Shown: piece by piece, positions 58,111 to 64,000 of the stretch | Numbering within the stretch: the stretch's first letter is position 1 | How the letters are laid out: every line of letters starts with the position of its first letter | Assembly: GCF_020165195.1 (NCBI RefSeq) | Contig: NZ_JAIUHR010000011.1 | Location: 1-64,000 of the forward strand | Length of the DNA: 64,000 nt | Source: Mesorhizobium sp. CA14 | Lineage (GTDB): Bacteria > Pseudomonadota > Alphaproteobacteria > Rhizobiales > Rhizobiaceae | Direction: 5' to 3' | The notes under the pieces: generated by a model | What the model saw: the letters and a program-made list of their open reading frames with translations, nothing else | What the model was told of the DNA's origin: nothing | The model's database searches: none | Translations under genes and position numbers: made by a program

Positions 58111-59520
58111 ATGAGCGCACCGCGCACCCTCTACGACAAGATCTTCGACGACCACACGGTCGACCGTCAGGACGACGGCACCTGCCTGCTCTATATCGAC
58201 CGCCACCTCGTGCACGAGGTCACCAGCCCGCAGGCCTTCGAGGGCCTGCGCATGAGCAACCGCAAGGTCCGTCATCCGGAAAAGACGCTGGCCGTGGTCG
58301 ACCACAACGTGCCGACCTCGCCGGAGCGCAAGTTCGGCATCAAGAACGAGGAGAGCCGGATCCAGGTCGAGGCGCTAGCCAAGAACGCCAAGGATTTCGG
58401 CATCGAATATTATTCCGAGAACGATATCCGCCAGGGCATCGTCCACATCATCGGGCCGGAGCAGGGTTTTACGCTGCCGGGCATGACCATCGTCTGCGGC
58501 GACAGCCACACCTCCACGCACGGCGCGTTCGGCTCGCTTGCGCATGGCATCGGCACGTCTGAGGTCGAGCATGTGCTGGCGACACAAACGCTGATCCAGC
58601 GCAAGGCCAAGAACATGCTGGTGCGCGTCGACGGCCAGCTGCCGGAAGGCGTCACCGCCAAGGACATCATCCTCGCCATCATCGGCGAGATCGGCACGGC
58701 GGGCGGCACCGGCTACGTCATCGAATATGCGGGCGAAGCGATCCGCTCACTGTCGATGGAAGGCCGCATGACGATCTGCAACATGTCGATCGAGGGCGGC
58801 GCCCGTGCAGGCCTGATCGCGCCGGACGAGACGACCTTCGCCTATGTCAAGGACAAGCCGCGCGCCCCGAAGGGCGCAGCCTGGGATGTCGCGCTCGCCT
58901 ATTGGAAGACGCTGCAGTCCGACGAGGGCGCGCATTTCGACAAGGTCGTCGTGCTCGACGCGCAAAAGCTGCCGCCGATCGTCTCCTGGGGCTCCTCGCC
59001 CGAGGACGTCGTCTCGGTGCAGGGCATCGTGCCCGATCCGCAAGAGATCGCGGACGAGAACAAGCGCACCTCGAAGATCCGCGCGCTCGACTATATGGGG
59101 CTGACGCCCGGAACCAAGATCACCGACATCGCGCTCGACCGCGTCTTCATCGGCTCCTGCACCAATGGCCGCATCGAGGACCTGCGCGCCGCCGCCAAGG
59201 TGGTCGAGGGCAAGAAGGTCAATCCGCGCGTCAACGCCATGATCGTGCCGGGTTCGGGTTTGGTCAAGGAACAGGCGGAGGCCGAGGGCCTCGACAAGAT
59301 CTTCGTCGCCGCCGGCTTCGACTGGCGCGAACCGGGCTGCTCGATGTGCCTGGCCATGAACGACGACCGGCTGAAGCCGCATGAACGCTGCGCCTCAACC
59401 TCGAACCGCAATTTCGAGGGCCGGCAGGGCTTCAAGGGCCGCACCCACCTGGTGTCGCCGGCCATGGCGGCGGCCGCCGCGATCGCCGGCCATTTCGTCG
59501 ACATCCGCGACTGGAAGTAA
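58111..59520 (+). CDS. leuC: 3-isopropylmalate dehydratase large subunit
   Basis: A 469-residue subunit of the leucine-pathway isomerase. The iron-sulfur cysteines lie in [17 protein letters not shown] and [11 protein letters not shown], and [20 protein letters not shown] is the substrate-binding block. The small subunit LeuD is not encoded here, as usual in rhizobia. Start at 58111 ([14 protein letters not shown]) is the family start; the frame is open back to 57904 without support. No leucine-rich leader peptide is visible in the ~240 bases upstream. Confidence 0.95.
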   Translation: MSAPRTLYDKIFDDHTVDRQDDGTCLLYIDRHLVHEVTSPQAFEGLRMSNRKVRHPEKTLAVVDHNVPTSPERKFGIKNEESRIQVEALAKNAKDFGIEYYSENDIRQGIVHIIGPEQGFTLPGMTIVCGDSHTSTHGAFGSLAHGIGTSEVEHVLATQTLIQRKAKNMLVRVDGQLPEGVTAKDIILAIIGEIGTAGGTGYVIEYAGEAIRSLSMEGRMTICNMSIEGGARAGLIAPDETTFAYVKDKPRAPKGAAWDVALAYWKTLQSDEGAHFDKVVVLDAQKLPPIVSWGSSPEDVVSVQGIVPDPQEIADENKRTSKIRALDYMGLTPGTKITDIALDRVFIGSCTNGRIEDLRAAAKVVEGKKVNPRVNAMIVPGSGLVKEQAEAEGLDKIFVAAGFDWREPGCSMCLAMNDDRLKPHERCASTSNRNFEGRQGFKGRTHLVSPAMAAAAAIAGHFVDIRDWK

Positions 59521-59541
59521 CAGCCGGCTGCGTCTCTCAAC

Positions 59542-59574
59542 AAAGGTCCGGACGCGACGTCCGGGCCTTTTGCT
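59542..59574 (+). terminator. leuC terminator
   Basis: A 13-bp stem (AAAGGTCCGGACG with CGTCCGGGCCTTT, one G-T pair) around a three-base loop, then TTTT. It begins 22 bases after the leuC stop. Confidence 0.88.
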
Positions 59575-59583
59575 GTCAGCGAT

Positions 59584-59889
59584 CTATCTGCGAATGATCT
59601 CGTGAAATTCCTCGCGCCGGCCGGGCTCGTCGGCGGCGACGACCAAGGCCAGCTGCCGCTCGTCGAAAATCCTGAACCACTCGTCCCACTCCACGAGCTC
59701 GTAGCCGCCGCTGTTGATCGGACGCTCCGGGCGGTCGATGTCTTCATAGGCCTGCTGCCCAAAAACCAGCCGCAGCATGGGCTGCGTTCCCGCCTCGGGC
59801 GAGACGTCGACGATGGCCGGGAAGCCGGCGCGCGCCGCCGCCCAGGAGCGGATTTCATCGTGGTTCGTCAAAGTGATCGTGCCCGCCAT
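59584..59889 (-). CDS. Uncharacterised conserved small protein
   Basis: A 101-residue soluble protein of unknown function. ITLTNHDEIRSWAAARAGFP at the start and the AYEDIDRPERPINSGGYELV middle have a regular, non-shadow composition. There is no signal peptide, helix anchor or known motif. Start at 59889 has GGGAG about 8 bases upstream, better than 59931. It is transcribed alone, convergent with leuC. Confidence 0.65.
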   Translation of the reverse strand: MAGTITLTNHDEIRSWAAARAGFPAIVDVSPEAGTQPMLRLVFGQQAYEDIDRPERPINSGGYELVEWDEWFRIFDERQLALVVAADEPGRREEFHEIIRR

Positions 59890-60049
59890 CTCGATCGTCT
59901 CCCGTCTGGCGTCTCCTGTCTGGCCGGACAACGCCGCTCCGGCGGGCCGGTTCCGCGTGGCATACGATCTATCTATCGAGACTTAACCGCTTGTTTGGGC
60001 TTGCATCCTAGTATCTCCCCCTGGGTAAGTTGGGGAAAGTCGCAGTCGT

Positions 60050-61246
60050 TTGGACACCGGTCTGCTCATAGCGCTGCTCAATCCGACGATAGCGCTGGCG
60101 CTCGGCGCTGCGTTCCTCGTGCTGTGGTCCTATCAGCGCCATCGACCGTATCTGGCTGCGCTCGGCGCGAGCTACTGCCTGTCGGCGCCGGGTTTCCTGC
60201 TGCAATATTTCACGCTCCCGATCGGCATGGCGCTGACCAAGCTCGTTTCCAACATCTGCTTCACGATCGCGGCCTGCTGCCTCTCCAGCGCGATCATCGC
60301 GCGCTACGGGCGGCGCGTGCCCTATGTCGGTATCGCAATCGTGACCGGAGGCGGGCTCGCATCCTTCATCTGGTTCATGTTCGTCCAGCCGGACCTCACC
60401 TGGCGCGTGCTTGTCATGAATTTCGGTTTCGGCGCGCTCAGCCTGCTGGTCGCCGCGGAACTGAGAACGGTGCGCCACAATGGTCCGACCGAAAAGATCC
60501 TGCTCGTGCTGTCGGTGCTATCGGGGCTGAATTTCATTGCCCGCACGCTGATCGTCATCATCGCACACGGGCCGTTCCCCGGCTATGACGGCTTCTACGC
60601 CTCCTCCTACTGGACGACGGCGCTGCTTTCGCACGCGCTTTTGTCGCTGCTGATCGCGCTTAGCCTGTTCACGGCAGCGGCGCTCGACGTGATGAAGACA
60701 TTGAAGGCCGAGACCCATACCGACCCGCTCTCCGGCATCCTCAACCGCCGCGGCTTCGAGGAGCGGGCGACCCTCTTGCTCGACCAGTGCGGCAAGGCCG
60801 GATTCCCCGTCGCTCTGGTGCTTGCCGATCTCGATCACTTCAAGGCGCTGAACGACCAGCATGGGCATGAGGCAGGCGACCGGGTGATCGCCGATTTCGC
60901 CGCCAAGCTGCGCTCGGCCACCGGCGCGCGCGGGGCCGCCGGCCGCATCGGCGGCGAAGAGTTCGCCGTGCTTCTGCCGCTTACCGACCTGGGGGCCGCA
61001 AGGCTTTTTGCCGAAGCGATCCGCGCCTTCTATTCGGCCGGCGCGATCGAGGGCCTGCCGCCCGGCATCAGGGTCACCGCCAGCTTCGGCGTCGCCGCCC
61101 GCTCCGGCAGGGAAGGGCTGATGCCGCTGATGCGGCGCGCCGACGAGGCGCTCTACAAGGCCAAGAAGAACGGCCGCGACAGCGTGCGGCTTTCCTATGA
61201 GAGACCTGAGACCGCCTTCGCTGCCGAGCCGCTCGCCGTCGGCTGA
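60050..61246 (+). CDS. Membrane-bound GGDEF diguanylate cyclase
   Basis: A 398-residue enzyme that likely makes cyclic di-GMP. The first ~220 residues hold six or seven membrane helices without a known sensor name. The catalytic domain starts with TDPLSGILNRRGFEERATLL; the active-site loop is RIGGEEFAVLLPL near residue 300. The product-inhibition I-site (RxxD ahead of GGEEF) is missing, with glycines at those places. The start codon is apparently TTG at 60050 with GGGGAAAG upstream. No EAL domain. Confidence 0.9.
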   Translation: MDTGLLIALLNPTIALALGAAFLVLWSYQRHRPYLAALGASYCLSAPGFLLQYFTLPIGMALTKLVSNICFTIAACCLSSAIIARYGRRVPYVGIAIVTGGGLASFIWFMFVQPDLTWRVLVMNFGFGALSLLVAAELRTVRHNGPTEKILLVLSVLSGLNFIARTLIVIIAHGPFPGYDGFYASSYWTTALLSHALLSLLIALSLFTAAALDVMKTLKAETHTDPLSGILNRRGFEERATLLLDQCGKAGFPVALVLADLDHFKALNDQHGHEAGDRVIADFAAKLRSATGARGAAGRIGGEEFAVLLPLTDLGAARLFAEAIRAFYSAGAIEGLPPGIRVTASFGVAARSGREGLMPLMRRADEALYKAKKNGRDSVRLSYERPETAFAAEPLAVG

Positions 61247-61328
61247 TACATACAGGCCCGGCCCAAACCCTTGCTTAGTCCTAGAAGGCGATCGCGACGT
61301 TCGCGATTGCCCGAAGCTCCCGCAACTT

Positions 61329-61485
61329 CGTCATCCTCGGGCTTGACCCGAGGATCCATGCCGTTACCTCTGTCGTAGAACGCTGCGGTGCAAATTCTGT
61401 AATCGACGCGACGCCTTAATGGAACGGCATGGATTCTAGGGTCTGCGCGCGTCGCTCCGCTCCTTTGCTTCGCCCTAGAATGACG
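61329..61485. repeat. Dispersed repeat CGTCATCCTCGGGC type, copy 2
   Basis: Begins cgtcatcctcgggcttgacc and ends ccctagaatgacg, with an inner GATCCATGCCGTT/AACGGCATGGATT pair. It shares its ends and the gggtctgcgcg stretch with 34030-34185. It lies past the cyclase gene, in an otherwise gene-free ~310 bases. Confidence 0.88.
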
Positions 61486-61560
61486 ACGGGCCGGGCCTTG
61501 CCGGCCGCTATTGCGTGCGCGTGTCAGGCGCGCTGCGGCGGCGCCAAACGCCGACGATCT

Positions 61561-61902
61561 TCAACGGCAAGGATTGAGATTGGGCATCTCGCCGTCGGAA
61601 AGCCCGTACATGTAGGAGCGGCCCTTGACCAGCACCGGCGGCTGGTAGCAGCCGGGCTCGTCCGCATCGTCATAAACGACATCCGGCTGGCCGGCGCCGG
61701 TGTATTCGGAAAGTTTTTTCGCCAGCTTGCCCTCGCCGACGATGATGCGCTTGTATCCGGCGGCGCTGTCGATGACGAGATTGCCGAAGGAATCGGCATA
61801 GACACGGTCATGGTGGCGCAGGCCCGCTTCGGCCGGCGCGGCGACTGCCAGCGCCGCCAGCGTTGCGGCCGCGAGGCTTATCCGCACTGAATTCGAACGC
61901 AT
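61561..61902 (-). CDS. Uncharacterised secreted protein
   Basis: A 113-residue exported protein. Residues 1-26 are a signal peptide (AAATLAALAVAAPAEA). The mature part has an acidic Asp-rich middle (PDVVYDDADEPGCYQPPVLV) and two cysteines (PGCYQ and NPCR at the very end) that may pair. No family is recognised. A TTAA-N7-TTAA motif 59 bases upstream suggests control by CtrA. Confidence 0.7.
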   Translation of the reverse strand: MRSNSVRISLAAATLAALAVAAPAEAGLRHHDRVYADSFGNLVIDSAAGYKRIIVGEGKLAKKLSEYTGAGQPDVVYDDADEPGCYQPPVLVKGRSYMYGLSDGEMPNLNPCR

Positions 61903-61960
61903 GTCGCTCTCCCCTGGGGCGGCGCGCAGATCGCGCCTGAATTCTGGTTCGAATCGGAAA

Positions 61961-61985
61961 TTAACTCTTTCTTAACCTTTGTTAA
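61961..61985 (-). promoter_or_regulatory. Candidate CtrA-binding sites
   Basis: TTAA-N7-TTAA at 61961-61975 is the consensus CtrA box, and a further TTAA lies 6 bases beyond (61982-61985). It lies 59 bases before the start of the secreted protein on the minus strand. CtrA is the cell-cycle master regulator in this order. Confidence 0.5.
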
Positions 61986-62146
61986 GAGGCGGGAGGTTTT
62001 CGGCGCCGCTTCTTAAGGAACATGGTTAATTTTCGAGGGCGGGCTTTCCCTGCGGCAGGGGCCTGGAGCAGGGCTGACTCCGGGTCAACTTGATCTTGCG
62101 TCGCCGCGTGGCTACAGCGGTCCACCGTTTCACGGAAAGGCAACCG

Positions 62147-62238
62147 CCTCTTTCTTTGTTTCGACGCAATTCCGGACGGAAGGCTACGGCGAAGGCGCCC
62201 GACCCAACCGTTCACACTTTTCCTGGAATTGCTGTAGC
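62147..62238. repeat. Dispersed hairpin GCAATTCC...GGAATTGC, copy 2
   Basis: It has the same ends as 56906-56971 (cgcaattccggacggaa at the left, cacttttcctggaattgct at the right), with a longer loop. It ends 24 bases before the MliC-like lipoprotein start. Confidence 0.82.
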
Positions 62239-62262
62239 GTGCCGCACACGAAAGGGCAGCGC

Positions 62263-62790
62263 ATGAGCTTTGGACACACGGTTCGGGTGTCGATCACCAT
62301 CCCGCTGCTTCTCGCGGCCGCGGCCTGCGTGCCGCAGGACGGCGCGCCGAAGGCGGCGAATGCCGCTCCGCCGACCGCAGCCTCGCCTGCTCCGGCCCCG
62401 CCCTCCGCCGCACCCGTGGCGTCAACGGCAGCCGCGGCGCCCCCGATACCTGCACCGGCCCCGACAGCCACCGCGCCGGCACCTGCGACGGCCAAGGCGC
62501 CCGCAACGCCCGCGCCCGCGACCAAGATCGTCACCGACCTTACCGTGCCGCGCTCCGGCGTCGGCACGGCCAGCTATAGATGCGGCAATGGCGGCATGAT
62601 CACCATCCAGAATCTCGGCTCGTCGCTGCGCGTGGCCCGCCCGGACGGCTCGACCGAGGAATTCGCGGCTTCGCCCGCCAACCAGAGCAGCCGCTACCAG
62701 GAAGCGGCGACGCATGACGCAATCGTGATCGACGGGCGCGAAGCGCTGGTGATGAAGAGAGGGTCCACCCCGCAGACCTGCCGGAGATAG
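62263..62790 (+). CDS. Lipoprotein with MliC-like lysozyme-inhibitor domain
   Basis: A 175-residue lipoprotein. The signal peptide ends in the lipobox LLAAAAC (Cys ~22). Residues ~25-92 are a Pro/Ala linker. The last ~75 residues (YRCGNGGMITIQNLGSSL, SSRYQEAATHDAIVIDGREA, closing cysteine in QTCRR) resemble MliC/PliC, periplasmic inhibitors of C-type lysozyme: Y-x-C at the front, RY in the middle and a closing Cys. The match is by eye and the usual invariant Ser/Arg residues are partly changed. It lies between two dispersed repeats. Confidence 0.7.
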   Translation: MSFGHTVRVSITIPLLLAAAACVPQDGAPKAANAAPPTAASPAPAPPSAAPVASTAAAAPPIPAPAPTATAPAPATAKAPATPAPATKIVTDLTVPRSGVGTASYRCGNGGMITIQNLGSSLRVARPDGSTEEFAASPANQSSRYQEAATHDAIVIDGREALVMKRGSTPQTCRR

Positions 62791-63003
62791 CGGGTGGGCT
62801 GATCTTCAGGTGAGGCCGACCTGCAAACGGCAGCCTCCTGCGCTTCCGGCCTTCGCCGGCCGAAGCATCCGTGACATGAAAGTGCGTGGCAGTTAAGGCT
62901 ACGGTCGGCGTAGGCCGGTGCTCACGTACTTTAAGTACGCTCCGCTCCGGTTCTCGGAACTTGTCGTTTTCGGCTCGGCCTGACCTGAATCTCAACCCAC
63001 CCG
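62791..63003. repeat. ~205-bp dispersed structured element, copy 2
   Basis: The ends CGGGTGGG and CCCACCCG pair, continuing to TTCAGGTGAGGCCG and CGGCCTGACCTGAA. It shares the GTACTTTAAGTACG palindrome and the gcttccggcc hairpin with 32564-32766. It begins at the very base after the stop codon of the MliC-like gene. Confidence 0.92.
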
Positions 63004-63234
63004 GCCCGCGCTCTTTGTTGCACTGCAACGAACATTGCGCCGGCGTCGAAACAGCCGCTAATCGATTGAAGCGCGCGACGGCCAATTTGTCAGACTAAAT
63101 GATGTTTCCAAAACGATTTTCCGGCTTTGACGCGGTGCAAAAAGCGCATTAGAAACCGGCTGTCCGGAGCCATATAAGAGGGCGGCAAAGGCCGCATTCC
63201 CATCGCGGCTCCAGGATGCCGATCTGGGGGAGCC

Positions 63235-63657
63235 ATGAGCAAATCACCAGCCACCCGCGCAGTTGCCAGACGTGAACGGCCGCTCTCGCCGCATCTGACG
63301 ATCTACCGGCCGCCGATCACGATGACGATGTCGATCATCCATCGTATCACCGGCGGCGCGCTCTATTTCGGAACGCTGCTAGTCGCGGCATGGCTGATCG
63401 CCGCTGCGAGCTCGCAGGCCGCCTTCGACTGGGTCAACTGGGCCTTCGGCTCCTGGCTCGGCCGGTTGGTCCTGTTCGGCTACACCTGGGCCCTGATGCA
63501 CCACATGCTGGGCGGGCTGCGCCATCTTATCTGGGACACCGGCGCAGGACTGGAAAAACACACCGCGTCCAGGATCGCCTGGGCGACGCTTGCCGGTTCG
63601 ATCGTGCTCACGCTTCTGATCTGGATCGCCGGCTATATGGCGCGGGGAGCTTTCTGA
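63235..63657 (+). CDS. sdhC: Succinate dehydrogenase cytochrome b556 subunit
   Basis: A 140-residue membrane anchor of complex [33 protein letters not shown] and the haem-ligand helix [20 protein letters not shown] are all typical, with three membrane helices. GGGGGAG lies before the start. It overlaps sdhD by one base (TGATG). The 230 bases upstream hold the operon promoter past the repeat. Confidence 0.95.
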   Translation: MSKSPATRAVARRERPLSPHLTIYRPPITMTMSIIHRITGGALYFGTLLVAAWLIAAASSQAAFDWVNWAFGSWLGRLVLFGYTWALMHHMLGGLRHLIWDTGAGLEKHTASRIAWATLAGSIVLTLLIWIAGYMARGAF

Positions 63658-64000
63658 TGAGCGCGAACAATTCGGACATGCGCACGCCGCTGGCGAGGGT
63701 CCGCGGCCTCGGTTCGGCCCGCGAGGGCACCGGGCATTTCTGGCGGCAGCGGCTGACCGCCATCGCCAACATTCCTTTGATCCTGTTCTTCGTCGGCTTC
63801 CTGATCGCGATCAACGGCCATGACTACGCAGATGTGCGGGCGGTGCTTGCGAACCCGTTCGTGGTGGTCATGCTCGGCCTGGTGCTGATTTCGCCGCTTT
63901 ACCACATGCGCATCGGCATGCAGGTGATCATCGAGGATTACGTGCACGGCGAAGGCCTGAGGCTGGCGCTGATCGCTCTCAACACCTTCTTCTGCGTGGC
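63657..64000 (+). CDS. sdhD: Succinate dehydrogenase membrane anchor (partial)
   Basis: The first 114 residues, cut by the window end. [20 protein letters not shown] and [17 protein letters not shown] are the start typical of alphaproteobacterial SdhD, and [19 protein letters not shown] carries the haem-ligand histidine. sdhA and sdhB should follow outside the window. Confidence 0.93.
   Translation, partial: MSANNSDMRTPLARVRGLGSAREGTGHFWRQRLTAIANIPLILFFVGFLIAINGHDYADVRAVLANPFVVVMLGLVLISPLYHMRIGMQVIIEDYVHGEGLRLALIALNTFFCV

Overview
The window is GC-rich chromosomal DNA of an alphaproteobacterium, most likely a Mesorhizobium or close relative (Hyphomicrobiales). Reasons are the Brucella-type Omp19 lipoprotein, the mdh-sucCD-sucAB-lpdA block, the dapF-mtaB-ftsY-yciB cluster, DUF1127 and DUF2794 proteins, and many short GC-rich palindromic repeats of the rhizobial kind. 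It is nearly all housekeeping DNA. I see no integrase, transposase, phage block, CRISPR array, rRNA or tRNA gene. The only gene that looks clearly accessory is a RhuM-type gene next to lpdA.

Layout: 0.4-8.6 kb holds mixed small genes (Met-rich secreted peptide, ClC transporter, DUF4336 protein, ECF sigma/anti-sigma pair, IalB-like protein, YkvA, phhB, tyrosine phosphatase, thpR, tesA). 8.7-12.1 kb is a YbbA/YbbP-type ABC pair, followed by a Bax-inhibitor protein, an acetyltransferase, DUF2794, a candidate small RNA, DUF1223 and a ceramidase-like protein. 16.6-22 kb has acnA divergent from ccmA-ccmB-ccmD-ccmG, with ccmC absent from its usual place. 22-31 kb carries DUF1127, an SMP-30 protein, a tautomerase, two flavoproteins, then yciB, ftsY, mtaB and dapF on the minus strand, DUF1328 and an MBL hydrolase. 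31-34.7 kb has a frameshifted VOC gene, omp19, zapE and an acetyltransferase. 34.8-46.7 kb is the TCA block mdh-sucC-cupin-DUF1579-sucD-sucA-sucB-DUF4241-orphan-SDR-lpdA. 46.7-64 kb includes rhuM, a TraB/GumN protein, xerC, rimM-trmD, a TauE-like exporter, rplS, ohr-ohrR, parts of an amino-acid ABC transporter, leuC, a diguanylate cyclase, an MliC-like lipoprotein and sdhC-sdhD (cut by the window end).

The most unusual content is in the repeats. (1) A ~205-bp structured element occurs twice, each time directly after the stop codon of a lipoprotein that looks like an enzyme inhibitor (Omp19/AprI-like and MliC-like), and its outer stem shows compensatory base changes. (2) Three inverted arrays of 7- or 8-bp units start at stop codons and contain TAG or TGA in every unit. 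(3) Palindromic repeats are read in frame as protein in ftsY (three insertions) and in the YbbP-type permease (its first 43 residues). (4) Similar palindromes sit inside operons, between ccmA and ccmB and between an ABC binding protein and its permease.

The genes converge on central carbon metabolism (acnA, mdh, sucABCD, lpdA, sdhCD), cytochrome c maturation, cell division and membrane targeting (ftsY, zapE, yciB, xerC), translation (rimM, trmD, rplS, mtaB) and envelope or peroxide defence.
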